Below, one piece after another: positions 1 to 8,989 of a DNA stretch of 56,126 nucleotides. The notes under the pieces are model-generated. The model was not told the DNA's origin and searched no databases. It was given only the letters and a program-made list of their open reading frames with translations. The DNA comes from Paenirhodobacter populi (GTDB taxonomy: Bacteria > Pseudomonadota > Alphaproteobacteria > Rhodobacterales > Rhodobacteraceae). The DNA is taken from the NCBI RefSeq assembly GCF_004022215.1, contig NZ_SAUZ01000027.1:1-56126 (forward strand), in the 5' to 3' direction. Made by a program: the position numbers and the translations under genes. Position 1 is the stretch's first letter; each line of letters begins with the position of its first letter.

Positions 1-170
1 CACTACACGCGTCACGGCACACCGCAATGTTCCGAGCGTTCAGGCAGAAGCTCCAGGACGCAGGAAAGCCGGTGAAAGCCGCCTTGACAGCGACGGCCAG
101 GAAGCTGCTCAGCATGCTCAACAGCATAATCGCCGCCGGAACCTGCTTCACGGAGGTTCAACCAGCCTGA
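1..170 (+). pseudogene. IS110-family transposase, C-terminal end (cut by window edge)
   Basis: Read in the frame starting at base 3, the segment encodes about 55 residues ending at a TGA at 168-170. The stretch with KAALTATARKLL followed by SMLNSII is typical of the last part of IS110-family (DEDD) transposases. Only the C-terminus is inside the window, so it cannot be told whether the element continues intact to the left. It abuts the IS5-type remnant directly, so at least one of the two elements has lost its end. Confidence 0.7.
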
Positions 171-177
171 ATACAGT

Positions 178-864
178 TGCCGGCAAAAGACCATATCGGT
201 TCAGATCGAGCAGCGCCGTGCGCCGGGTCCGCTGAACCTGCTGGTCGACAGCACAGGGATCAAGTTCCTGGGTGAATGAGATGGGACCGTGGCTGCAGTG
301 CAGCCGCGTAAGCCCATCGAATGAATGGTTGGCGCGCAGGCACGGCACACATCGCCGTCGCCAGTATCGGCAGCGGTGCATCTGGCTATGGACACGGCTA
401 CCGGTGACATCTTTGCGGTAGAATTCACCTCCAGCGACAAGGGTGACAGTCCCATTCTGCCGCACCTTCTGGATCAGATCCCGCCCGATGAGCAGATCGG
501 CACAGTGACCGGAGACGGTACGTTCGACACGCGCCGCTGCCACACTGCTATCCTGGAGCGCGGTGGCACCGCAGCCATTCCCATCCGCAAGAACGGGCGA
601 CGATGGCGGGAAGATTGCCCCGCCGCCACCGCACGTAACGAGATCCTCCGTGCGACTAAACGCTTGGGCCGAACCATCTGGAAGCGATGGAGCGGCTATC
701 AAGTCCGAAGTCGGATCGAGGCGAAAACGCGATGCTTGAAGGCCTTCGGCGAGAGGATCGCATCACGTGACCCGGACCGCCAGACCGCTGAAATCCACAT
801 CCGTGTGGCACTGATGAATCTGTTCAATGCGCTCGGCACTGCCGAAATCGAACGCGTGGCATGA
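178..864 (+). pseudogene. IS5-family transposase, truncated and frame-disrupted
   Basis: The first part (178-273) reads RQKTISVQIE then LNLLVDSTGIKFLG, the first-aspartate region of an IS5-type DDE transposase. It then meets a stop at the edge of a 39 bp insertion (280-318). Beyond that, the frame recovers from about 385 as VHLAMDTATGDI and runs to a TGA at 862-864 through TGDGTFDTRRCHTAI, IPIRKNGR and SRIEAKTRCLKAFGERI, covering the second D and the Y-R-E region. The N-terminus (about 60-80 residues) is missing. Inactive by truncation, stop and frameshift. Confidence 0.85.
280..318. repeat. Short hairpin element, copy 1, with 6 bp flanking direct repeats
   Basis: A 39 bp insert in the IS5 transposase begins GATGGG and ends CCCATC. 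It contains a 9 bp stem (288-296 with 300-308) closed by a 3 base loop; one pair is T-G, a wobble in RNA. It is flanked by GAATGA on both sides (274-279 and 319-324), as expected of a target duplication. A second copy lies at 55030-55063. It resembles a REP/MITE-like non-autonomous element; the mobilising enzyme is unknown. Confidence 0.6.
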
Positions 865-944
865 GACCAACGGGGAAAGGGGGCTGATCGATCCCGCGCT
901 GACTTCTGCAACAACGCCCATCCGAACCGCACCGGAGGGCGCAC

Positions 945-1685
945 ATGACGGAAAATTACGCCGCGAACCTGCGCCGCGCCTGCAATACGCGGCCCTCGGT
1001 TGCCCTTATTTGCCGCGAGATCGGTATCAACCGGCAACAATTTAATCGCTATCTGTCGGGGCAGACGATACCGTCGCGTCACAACGGGGAACGGATCTCG
1101 CAGTATTTCGGGGTGCCGGAACCCGTTTTCCACCTGTCGCCGGAACGGTTCGAGCGCGCCCTGACCGAGCAGCGTCGCCCGGTCACGCAGGGTCTGGTCC
1201 TGCGCAACGCCTTTCCGGGCGATTTGCGCCGCCTGCGGGATTACATCGGCTATTACGAACTCTAAAACAAAAGTCTGTCTTGGCCCGGCATGATCGTCCG
1301 CAGCTGCGCCCGGATCTGGCAGAACGACGACGTGATGCTTGTGAAATCGGTCGAGAAGATGGCGGATGCACGCGAAGGCATCCGGCAGTTCTCGAAATAT
1401 CAGGGACAGGTGGCCTATTGGCGCAATCGGCTGTTCATCATCGAATGCGGAATGCACCAGGAATCCTTCATCGCGGAAACGATCCTGATGCCCTTCGCCG
1501 AACATCAGCGGAACTATCTTTGCGGGATCACCACCGGGGTTTCATGGCGGAGGGAGAACCTTCCCTACGCGACACGTTCGGTATGGCGCGCGCTCGGCAT
1601 CGCGCCGGATCTGCGGCGTCTGCTGCGCAACTGCACGGTCTTGCCTGAGAATTCCCCGCAGATCCCCCCCTTTGTGAGGCGTTAA
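945..1685 (+). pseudogene. XRE/Cro-type HTH regulator interrupted by an in-frame TAA
   Basis: The gene starts at ATG 945 with a good ribosome site (GGAGGG). It reads an HTH segment early in the protein (VALICREIGINRQQFNRYLSG) and stops at TAA 1263-1265. The same frame then continues without interruption to TAA 1683-1685 (NKSLSWPGMIVRS, FSKYQGQVAYW), giving a plausible single protein of about 246 residues: an N-terminal HTH plus a C-terminal ligand or unknown domain. I therefore read it as one gene with a nonsense mutation. The downstream part could still be translated from ATG 1290. Target genes are unknown. Confidence 0.6.
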
Positions 1686-1773
1686 ATAAACGGCGGAACA
1701 GATTCACAGATGATCAGTGCCGATAGAAAGGGTGCTTCAGGACTCGTCGTCGGCTCTCCAGGAATATCCGGAG

Positions 1774-2712
1774 TCAGATCGAGCGATTGCGCATGTCCTT
1801 CGGAGGGACGCCATAGATCCGGCGAAAGGCCGTAGAGAAATTCGCCACCGTGCCGTAGCCCGCCAGATGGGCGGCCTGATGGACACTGGCCCCTTCCTCG
1901 GCAAGGGCGCGATGGGCGCGGGCCATACGTTCGGTCCGCACATAGTCGCGCAGGGTGCAGCCGAAGCTTTTGGTGAAATGGCGTTGAATCGAGCGGCGGT
2001 TCAGGCCGAGATCCGACTCCATGCGCGGTAGCGACAGGTCATGGCCAAGATGGCGGTTGAGATAGAGCCGGATCGTCTCGGCCACGGGGTCGGCGGTGGG
2101 CGGTGCGCCACAGGGCAGATGATCGGTCAAGCAGCGGCGCAGAATCTCGAGCCCCCGCGACATGCGGAACAGATTGGCCTGCGCCGTTGTCTCGGTGGGC
2201 GGAGGGGCGACTATCTGCACCGCGAGACGGGCGATTTCGGTATCGGGCCGCCATGTGACATAGCCGAGAGGGGACTCGAGCAGACCTCGCCGGGTGCCGT
2301 CCTCTCCCATGAGCTGGTTGATCCAGTCGCAATCGCAGGCCAGCGCGATCTTGCGGAACGGATCGCCCCAGGACCCGGCATAGCGCAGTGTGCAGGAACG
2401 GGTCAGGTGCATCATGACTGCATGTGGCCCTGTTTCGGCGTCAAGTTCGATCCGGTGGTGGTCGAGATGGAACACCTGCCGTCCGGCAAGCAGCACAAGG
2501 ATCTGGAATTTCGGGTCGAGCCGACACGGCAGGGGATCGCCAACACCGTCTGCGAAGCCATCAAGCACACCGATGCGAAAATTCCCAGGGTAACGGGTCA
2601 CGGTCATATCGATCTCGTTTTCTTGGGCGGTGTCGTCGCGGCAAAACTTAAAGTCGTTCCTGCCGCACCGCGGCCACTGGAGGGGCGGCTGCATCGCGGT
2701 TAAAATAACCAC
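1774..2712 (-). CDS. AraC-family transcriptional regulator of siderophore uptake
   Basis: A 312-residue protein whose last third is the AraC/XylS double HTH. The first helix region contains LPRMESDLGLNRRSIQRHF and the second VHQAAHLAGYGTVANFSTAFRRIYGVPP. The N-terminal two thirds resemble the AraC_binding_2-type sensory domain of regulators such as those next to TonB receptors. The gene is divergent from the TonB receptor at 2784 with a 71 bp spacer, the usual arrangement for a regulator activating its receptor in response to a ferric siderophore (inference). A shorter start at the internal Met of MTVTRYPG (near 2607) is possible. Confidence 0.85.
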   Translation of the reverse strand: MVILTAMQPPLQWPRCGRNDFKFCRDDTAQENEIDMTVTRYPGNFRIGVLDGFADGVGDPLPCRLDPKFQILVLLAGRQVFHLDHHRIELDAETGPHAVMMHLTRSCTLRYAGSWGDPFRKIALACDCDWINQLMGEDGTRRGLLESPLGYVTWRPDTEIARLAVQIVAPPPTETTAQANLFRMSRGLEILRRCLTDHLPCGAPPTADPVAETIRLYLNRHLGHDLSLPRMESDLGLNRRSIQRHFTKSFGCTLRDYVRTERMARAHRALAEEGASVHQAAHLAGYGTVANFSTAFRRIYGVPPKDMRNRSI

Positions 2713-2783
2713 CTAAAATAGTCAAGATAATTGCGGCTTCGGACAGACCGTTCCGGGGCCCGCATATGTGAATTCGAGGGAAC

Positions 2784-4967
2784 ATGAGACCGACTCACCA
2801 CCTGGTGCCGCAGCTTGCCATCCTGCTGGCAAGTACGGCGCTGACCGTTGCCGGAACCGATTCACTTCGGGCCGAAACCCCTATCGAGCTTGATCCGTTG
2901 GTGATCAGCGCGACGGCCCCCGCCGATGAAAGGGCCGATGGGCCGGTAAAGGGCTATGTCGCAAAACAATCCGAGTCTGCGGCAAAGATCGACCTGCCGC
3001 TCGCAAAGACTCCGGCCTCGGTTTCGGTGGTGACGGCGGATCAGATCACGGATCAGGGCGCGCGGACGGTGGCCGATGCGCTGAACTACACCGCCGGTGT
3101 ATTCGGCAGTTATCGCGGCTCTTCGAACGTGGCCGAGGAGATCCAGATGCGCGGCTTCGGCGGTCGTACCGCCGTCGCAAAGTTCATCGACGGCATGACC
3201 TTCGGGAACACCAATTTCGGCCAGATTGATCCTTGGTATTTTGAGCGGATCGAAGTGGTAAAAGGGCCGAGTTCCGTCGCCTATGGCCAGGTCACCCCGG
3301 GCGGCGTGATCAACATGGTTTCCAAACGGCCGACCGAGGCGCAGGACAACCGGGTGGAATTCTCCCTGGGTAATGACAATTTCAAACAGGTCGGGGCGGA
3401 TCTGCAAGGCGATCTGGATGGCGCGGGTGCGCTGCGCTATCGATTGGTGGCGCTGGCGTGGGACAAGAATCTGCAAGGTGATTTCGATCAGAACAGGGTT
3501 CTGGTGGCACCCTCGTTGACCTGGACGATGTCCGATAGGACAGAAGTGACGGTGACCGCCCTTTATCAGCGTGAACCGGATGCGGGACAGCGCGGATTCT
3601 TCCCGTGGAAGGGCATCGTGACGCCCACTGCGGATGGCGTGCTGATTGATCCGGATTTCATCTCTTACGCACCGGATTACGACTATATCGACCGCACCAC
3701 GACCGCCGTCGGCTATGATGTGCGACACCGGTTTGGCAATGGCTGGGAGCTGTCGCACCGGCTGCGCTACACCGACATCGACATGGAACAGAGCCAGATC
3801 GGCCTTTGGAGCGCGTCCGACGATGGGGCGGGGAACTATTCGCTCTATCGGTTCCACGACCGGAATTCGATGCAGCAGCTGACGGCGGATGTCTCGCTGC
3901 GCGGGGAATGGCAGTCGGGCGGTCTGGATCACAAGACGGCGGTGGGCTTTGACTACCTGCACGCCGATACGGGTGCAGATTACGTCCGGACGGGCGGGAT
4001 CTTCAACTTCAGTTTCGCGCAAAAGAACTATCCGACGCTGGCCGAGATCGAGGCGGCCCAGATGGATGCCTATACCTCGCATACCACGAAGAAGCTGGAA
4101 CAGACCGGGATTTACCTGCAGGACCAGATGAACTGGGGCAACTGGGGCTTGCTGGTGGGCGCGCGCTACGACTGGGCAAAGACGAAGATCACCGAGGATT
4201 ACGTTTCCGGCAGTCGCGCCGGATCGGACAGAGCCACTTACCGCGACGAAGCGGCGACCGGGCGGGCTGCCCTGTCCTATGACTTCGGCAACGGGCTGAT
4301 GCCCTACCTGTCCTATGCGACGTCCTTTGAACCGGTGAACGAGCTGGACGACAGCGGCAAGGCGAGCTTCAAACCCGAGAAGTCTCGGCAATGGGAACTG
4401 GGCGCGAAATGGGTTTCGGCGGATGGCGATATTCTGCTAACCGGCGCATTGTTTGACATCCAGAAGAAGAACATCACCGAATCCGTGACCGAAGAAGGCA
4501 CGACGACGACACGGCAGATCGGATCTGTCCGCTCCAAGGGGATTGAGCTGGAAGCCCATGCGCAGGTGAGCGACCGGGTGGGGCTGGTGGGCTTCTATTC
4601 CTTCACGGATGCCTATTATGAAACCGGCGACAACACCGGGAATCAGTTCAACGCGATCCCGATGCGAATGGCCGGGATCTGGATGAAATACCGGGTTGCG
4701 GAAGGGGTCGATGCGAGTCTCGGGCTGCGCCATGTCGGCAGTTCCTGGGCGAACGAGGCGAATACGCTGAAGGTGCCGGGCTACAACCTGATCGACGCCG
4801 GGCTTTCGGTGGATCTGAGCCCGCTTGACGCGGGGCTGACGGGGTCGAAGCTGGTGTTCACGGCGCAGAACCTGACCGATGAACGCTATGCCTCATCCTG
4901 CGTGAACAGCTATTGCTGGCTCGGCGCGGGGCGGACGATTAGCGCGACCTTCACCCATGAATGGTGA
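2784..4967 (+). CDS. TonB-dependent ferric-siderophore receptor
   Basis: Outer-membrane receptor of 727 residues. It has a signal peptide (to about residue 30, ending near LRAETP), a TonB-box-like DPLVISAT near residues 38-45, a plug domain with IDLPLAKTPASVSVVTADQI and IQMRGFGG, then a 22-strand-type beta-barrel ending in an aromatic residue (THEW). The arrangement matches the TIGR01783-type ferrichrome/pyoverdine receptor family. It imports a ferric siderophore with energy from TonB-ExbBD, which are not in this window. The stop overlaps the start of the esterase gene, so the two are translationally coupled. The specific siderophore cannot be told from sequence. Confidence 0.92.
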   Translation: MRPTHHLVPQLAILLASTALTVAGTDSLRAETPIELDPLVISATAPADERADGPVKGYVAKQSESAAKIDLPLAKTPASVSVVTADQITDQGARTVADALNYTAGVFGSYRGSSNVAEEIQMRGFGGRTAVAKFIDGMTFGNTNFGQIDPWYFERIEVVKGPSSVAYGQVTPGGVINMVSKRPTEAQDNRVEFSLGNDNFKQVGADLQGDLDGAGALRYRLVALAWDKNLQGDFDQNRVLVAPSLTWTMSDRTEVTVTALYQREPDAGQRGFFPWKGIVTPTADGVLIDPDFISYAPDYDYIDRTTTAVGYDVRHRFGNGWELSHRLRYTDIDMEQSQIGLWSASDDGAGNYSLYRFHDRNSMQQLTADVSLRGEWQSGGLDHKTAVGFDYLHADTGADYVRTGGIFNFSFAQKNYPTLAEIEAAQMDAYTSHTTKKLEQTGIYLQDQMNWGNWGLLVGARYDWAKTKITEDYVSGSRAGSDRATYRDEAATGRAALSYDFGNGLMPYLSYATSFEPVNELDDSGKASFKPEKSRQWELGAKWVSADGDILLTGALFDIQKKNITESVTEEGTTTTRQIGSVRSKGIELEAHAQVSDRVGLVGFYSFTDAYYETGDNTGNQFNAIPMRMAGIWMKYRVAEGVDASLGLRHVGSSWANEANTLKVPGYNLIDAGLSVDLSPLDAGLTGSKLVFTAQNLTDERYASSCVNSYCWLGAGRTISATFTHEW

Positions 4968-6534
4968 TCTGTTGTCGCGGCTGGTGCCGGTGCTCATCCT
5001 GAGCGCCGGTTTCGCCTCTGCGCAACCCTTCACGCAGGAGGTGGACCTGCCTGCGGCGGGGCGGGCGGCATGGGGGCTTGAGGCCGATCTGAGCGTCGTG
5101 CCCGGAGCATATGTGCAGGGCAGCATCGCGGCGGACGGGCCGGTGACCCTGCACCTGACGGACGAAGCGGGGACGCCAGTGCGCCGGCTGCTGGACCGGG
5201 CACAGGGTGGCCAGGAATTCCGTTTCGTCGCGGGGGCGCCGATGGCACGGCTGGTGCTGGAAAACACCGACTCTGTTGAAACGCACGCAAAGCTGCGGCT
5301 GGACCGTATCGTGCCGACGGCGGAACAGACCGGCATGCCGAAGCGCTACCTCAGCCCGCGGATCGCCGGATTGGCGGCGGGAGGCGACATCGCGGCCTTC
5401 TGGGCGCAGATCGCGCGTGAGGGGGCGCCGATGATCGAACCCGGCACACGGCCCGACACGGTGATCGCGACCTTCCTGTGGCGTGGGGCCTTGCACAATG
5501 TGCGGTTGTGGGGGGCGCCTGCATCCGATCACGTCTGGCTCGAACGGCTGGGCGGGAGCGATCTGTGGTTCGCCAGTTTCGAGATTCCGCAAGATACCCG
5601 GCTGTCCTATGCGCTTGCGCCCGACGTGCCGCAGTTCGATGCTGGTGCAGGCGAAAACCGCCGGGCGCTTCTGGCGACGGTTCAGGCCGACCCCCTGAAC
5701 CCGTACACCGAGCCTGTCGATGCGCCCGATCAATGGGCGCGCCGCAGCCTGCTGGAGCTGCCCGATGCGCCGGAACAACCGGGCATGACCGGCGCGGATC
5801 CGGCGCGACGCGGGCAGGTCGAGGCACTGGCCTACCGCTCGGCGGTCCTCGGCAACAGCCGCGACGTGAATCTGTATGTCCCGGCGGGGTTTGATCCAGA
5901 GGATTCGGATACGGTGCTGCTGATCCTGTTCGATGGGCCGCAATACCAGCGCGAGGAGGCGCCTCTGCCGCGCATCTTCGACCGGCTGATCGCTTCGGGG
6001 CGGCTGCCGCCGGTGGTGGTGGCGTTCGTCGATCCGATAGATCCGGAACATCGCGCCGCCGAACTGCCGCCCAATGCCAACTTTGCCGCAGCGATGGCTC
6101 AGGAGTTGAAACCGTTGGTCGAGGCGCGGCTGGCGCGAGACTTTGTACCAGAACGGACCGCGGTTGCGGGGTCTTCGTATGGCGGCCTGGCTGCGGCTTG
6201 GCTGGGGCTGACGCAGCCGGCCGCCTTCGGCAATGTCATTGCGCTGTCGGGATCGTTCTGGTGGGGGCCCGAGGGGTGGAGCGGGGATGAGATGCCCTTC
6301 ATGTCTGCCGAATGGGCGCAGGGGGGAAACCGGGATGTGCGGTTCTGGATCTCGGCCGGACAGTTCGAGGACGGAGACGAAAGGTCCATCCTCGACACTT
6401 CGCGGCACCTGCGCGACGTGCTGCGGTTGTCCGGACAGCGTCAGGTCTTCTGGCGGAATTATTCGGGCGGGCATGATTACGCAGTCTGGCGCGGCGCGCT
6501 GGCCGATGCGATGATCGCGTTGTTCGGGCGCTGA
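4957..6534 (+). CDS. Periplasmic siderophore esterase (Fes/IroE-like)
   Basis: A 525-residue protein with a signal peptide (about 1-23, LILSAGFASAQ) and an extra beta-rich domain (about 25-120). An enterochelin-esterase N-terminal-like domain follows (about 150-250, TVIATFLWRGALHNVRLWG). The C-terminus is an alpha/beta-hydrolase with the nucleophile elbow GSSYGG (Ser near 407) and a terminal His region (GGHDYAVW). It would hydrolyse ferric siderophore ester bonds to free iron. Unlike cytoplasmic E. coli Fes it is predicted to be exported, like IroE. It overlaps the receptor gene by 11 bp, giving a two-gene uptake and release operon. Confidence 0.85.
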   Translation: MNGDLLSRLVPVLILSAGFASAQPFTQEVDLPAAGRAAWGLEADLSVVPGAYVQGSIAADGPVTLHLTDEAGTPVRRLLDRAQGGQEFRFVAGAPMARLVLENTDSVETHAKLRLDRIVPTAEQTGMPKRYLSPRIAGLAAGGDIAAFWAQIAREGAPMIEPGTRPDTVIATFLWRGALHNVRLWGAPASDHVWLERLGGSDLWFASFEIPQDTRLSYALAPDVPQFDAGAGENRRALLATVQADPLNPYTEPVDAPDQWARRSLLELPDAPEQPGMTGADPARRGQVEALAYRSAVLGNSRDVNLYVPAGFDPEDSDTVLLILFDGPQYQREEAPLPRIFDRLIASGRLPPVVVAFVDPIDPEHRAAELPPNANFAAAMAQELKPLVEARLARDFVPERTAVAGSSYGGLAAAWLGLTQPAAFGNVIALSGSFWWGPEGWSGDEMPFMSAEWAQGGNRDVRFWISAGQFEDGDERSILDTSRHLRDVLRLSGQRQVFWRNYSGGHDYAVWRGALADAMIALFGR

Positions 6535-6714
6535 TCTGCGAAGCAAACGTGATCGAACACAGGCTGGCCAGACCCAGCCACCCGTGGATGACCGATGTGA
6601 TCGACAAGAGCTTTTTGAGCGGATTCGCGCTATTCTCATATTGCGCGCGGAAGACCGCGGGCGAAGGGCAGGGTCCGAGGTGAGAGCCCTGCCGCGCAGC
6701 CTCTATCGTGGCGC

Positions 6715-7350
6715 CTAATTTGCAGCATCCGTGCGTGTCTTCTTCGGAGCTCGCGGGCTCCAGCCGACCACGGAGCGGGCATAGCCGTCTTCGGCCTGCT
6801 CGAACCAGCGGCGCTCTTCCTCCCGGTGCCTCTTGATGTTGTAGGCGCGGGCGGCTCCCTTCTGGCCCGCGCCCAGGCGTAGCTCTCCCCCTTCGTGAAC
6901 AATGCCAGATGACGACAGCAGGTTTGCGCGCGGTTGCTATAGCTGCGACATGCTGGCCATGACCGGCTCGCACCCACAGGAAGAGGGCCCGCAACGGTCG
7001 GGGCACGCGTGCCGCCGCCCAGGCTGCTTCGACGAGCATGTCCGCGACCCAGTTTGGTGATCCGTCCGTGGCAGGCAGGCGCCGGTCGTGATTGCCTGAC
7101 GCCCGGATCAGTCCGAGATGGCTTACAAGCTTCTGTGGTTCGTCGAAGCGGGTCACGTCGCCGATTGCCGCTTTCATCGCCAGCGCGCCGGTTATGTCGA
7201 CGCGCCGCGGCACCTGGCGGCATAGCGCCTGCGTCGGTTCGTCGGGTATCCAAACCTCCAGCAAGAATCCGCTGGCATAGTCGGAGGAGGTGAGCGCCTT
7301 GCGGGCAGGCTTGCGCAATGCGAGTAGCCTCCGCATGTGGCGGATCAATG
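6715..7350 (-). pseudogene. IS110-family transposase remnant, frameshifted
   Basis: On the minus strand three reading frames together spell an IS110-family C-terminal domain: ITGALAMKAAIGDVTRF, FDEPQKLVSHLG, GRITKLGRGHAR, MLVEAAWAAARVPRPLRA and HVAAIATARKPAVVIWH. The tail runs through RAYNIKRHREEERRW to a TAG at 6715-6717. At least two frame changes are needed, so it is dead. The N-terminal catalytic half is not recognisable; the sequence up to about 7432 may be the rest of the element. The 180 bp between the esterase stop and 6715 holds no gene that I recognise. Confidence 0.75.
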
Positions 7351-7516
7351 CGTCCGTGCAAAAGCAAGCGCTCCAAGTCGTTTGCAGCTGCGAGGTTGGC
7401 GTGATAGAGGCCGCGCAATGCAGAATCTTCAATTTGGCTCATAATTTTCATGAGAATTATGAGCCCGCAAGCATATTGACCCTGCGACCGTTCACGCACA
7501 TCACTGTGCAAGAAGA

Positions 7517-7677
7517 TCGAGGTGCCGGGGGAAGCTCCGGGTAAAAGGGAATCCGGTCGAAATCCGGAGCTGCCCCCGCAACTGTAGGCGATGAGCCTTG
7601 CCCGACATGCCACTGGCGCGCGTCTTGTGCCGGGAAGGCCGGGCAAAGCGATGATCCGCAAGTCAGGAAACCTGCCC
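7517..7677 (+). promoter_or_regulatory. Adenosylcobalamin riboswitch upstream of metE-like gene
   Basis: The conserved cobalamin-aptamer blocks are present in order: GGTGCC near 7521, AAAGGGAA near 7544, GCTGCCCCCGCAACTGTA at 7569-7586, and the B12 box AGTCAGGAAACCTGCC at 7661-7676. Cobalamin binding usually lowers expression of the downstream gene. The following methyltransferase is of the B12-independent type, a classical target. Confidence 0.95.
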
Positions 7678-7745
7678 CGATCGTTCACCTGTTCCGGCCG
7701 CGGAGGGCGCGTCGGGAGCGGAAGATCCGCAAAGGTGGCGTTTCC

Positions 7746-7806
7746 GGCCCCGTCTTCGGATGGGGCCAGAGTTTCGTTCACTGGCCCTTCGGGCCTTCAG
7801 GAAGGC
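7746..7806 (+). promoter_or_regulatory. Possible riboswitch expression platform (hairpins ahead of the ribosome site)
   Basis: Three stems follow the aptamer. A 9 bp stem with a TTCG loop lies at 7746-7767. A GGCCC-TTC-GGGCC hairpin lies at 7783-7795. A GCCTT-CAGG-AAGGC hairpin at 7793-7806 would cover the Shine-Dalgarno sequence GGAAGG of the gene at 7814. The last two share bases 7793-7795 and are mutually exclusive, which fits translational control by a sequestor/anti-sequestor pair. There is no T-rich tract that would favour a terminator. Structure is by eye only. Confidence 0.5.
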
Positions 7807-7813
7807 AAGACAG

Positions 7814-8938
7814 ATGACGACACAGACCATTCGCCGACGTGCGCCCCACCGGGCCGATCATGTGGGTTCGCTTTTGCGTCCGGCCACTGTGCAGATGGCG
7901 CGCCACGACCATATCCCGGCCGAAGCATTGACAAAGGTCGAGGACGAAGCCGTCCCGGGCCTCGTGAAGCTGCAAAAGGAGGCGGGGCTCAAGGTCTTCA
8001 CCGATGGGGAAGTGCGCCGCCAGTTCTGGCACTACGATTTCATGGGGATGCTCACAGGTCTCGACATGAAGCCTGCGAAGAAATCTCTGGATTTCAAGGG
8101 CGAGTTCAAGACGCCGCAGATCGAGCCGCATCTGACGGGCAAGCTGGATTTCCCCGCAGATCACCCGATGCTGCGTCACTTCACCTTCCTCAAGGACCTG
8201 GTGAGACCGGAAGACGGGATCGCCAAGATCTCGATTCCCGGTCCCTCGGCCTGCCATTTCCGCGTCTCGCCCGACAACACGGAATATGAGCCTTATCGTG
8301 ACCACGATCTGCTGTTCCACGATATCGCCGCGGCCTACAAGAAGGCCGTGCAGGCGTTTTACGATGTCGGCTGCCGGTATCTTCAGCTTGATGACATTTT
8401 CTTTGCCTATCTCGGCGACGAGCATCAGCGCGCCCTGCGCCGGGCTATGGGGCAGGATCCGGACAAGCTGATCCAGAGCTACGCCTGGATGCTGGAAGAG
8501 GCGATCAGGGACCGCCCCGCCGATATGATCATCGGCATGCATATGTGCCGGGGCAATTTCCGTTCGCAATTCGTAGCCGAGGGCGGCTATGACGCGGCGG
8601 CGGATGCGATCTTCAATCATACCTCGGTCGACGTCTATTTCATGGAGTACGACACCGAACGGGCGGGTGGGCTCGAACCCCTGAAGCTGCTGCCGAAGGG
8701 CGACAAGCGGGTGATGGCGGGCTTCATCACGACCAAGACCGGGACGCTTGAAAGCCTCGACTGGCTGAAGAAGAAGTTCGACGAAGCGTCGAAATTCGTT
8801 GATCTCGACCAGCTTGGCATCGCGCCGCAATGTGGCTTCGCCTCGACCGAACATGGCAATGCGATCACTGAGGATGAGGAAAAGGCAAAGCTCGAACTCG
8901 TCGTCAGGACTGCCGAAGCAATCTGGGGCGAAAACTGA
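7814..8938 (+). CDS. Cobalamin-independent methionine synthase, short (core-MetE) type
   Basis: A 374-residue protein equivalent to the C-terminal catalytic barrel of MetE, without the N-terminal domain of the 750-residue enzyme. The zinc and homocysteine site can be traced: H243 and C245 (GMHMC), E278 (FMEYD) and C340 (APQCGF). It should transfer a methyl group to homocysteine or a related thiol. Short forms (YxjG/YxjH, Mes-type) often do not use polyglutamylated folate, so the methyl donor is open. ATG 7814 has GGAAGG upstream; the same frame is open back to 7760. It lies behind a cobalamin riboswitch and ahead of a TRAP transporter. Confidence 0.85.
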   Translation: MTTQTIRRRAPHRADHVGSLLRPATVQMARHDHIPAEALTKVEDEAVPGLVKLQKEAGLKVFTDGEVRRQFWHYDFMGMLTGLDMKPAKKSLDFKGEFKTPQIEPHLTGKLDFPADHPMLRHFTFLKDLVRPEDGIAKISIPGPSACHFRVSPDNTEYEPYRDHDLLFHDIAAAYKKAVQAFYDVGCRYLQLDDIFFAYLGDEHQRALRRAMGQDPDKLIQSYAWMLEEAIRDRPADMIIGMHMCRGNFRSQFVAEGGYDAAADAIFNHTSVDVYFMEYDTERAGGLEPLKLLPKGDKRVMAGFITTKTGTLESLDWLKKKFDEASKFVDLDQLGIAPQCGFASTEHGNAITEDEEKAKLELVVRTAEAIWGEN

Positions 8939-8951
8939 TCCGTCTTCCTCC

Positions 8952-8973
8952 GGCGTTCCCTGGCCGGAACGCC
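8952..8973 (+). other. Intercistronic hairpin between metE-like gene and dctP
   Basis: GGCGTTCC pairs perfectly with GGAACGCC over a 6 base loop. There is no U-tract, so it is more likely an mRNA-stabilising or processing hairpin than a terminator. It sits 17 bp before the next start codon. Confidence 0.5.
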
Positions 8974-8989
8974 GCCCGAAAGGTTTCAC

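Noticed and set aside
2862-4391. Minus-strand frame of 509 codons opposite the TonB receptor
   Set aside because: Antisense shadow of an unambiguous receptor gene.
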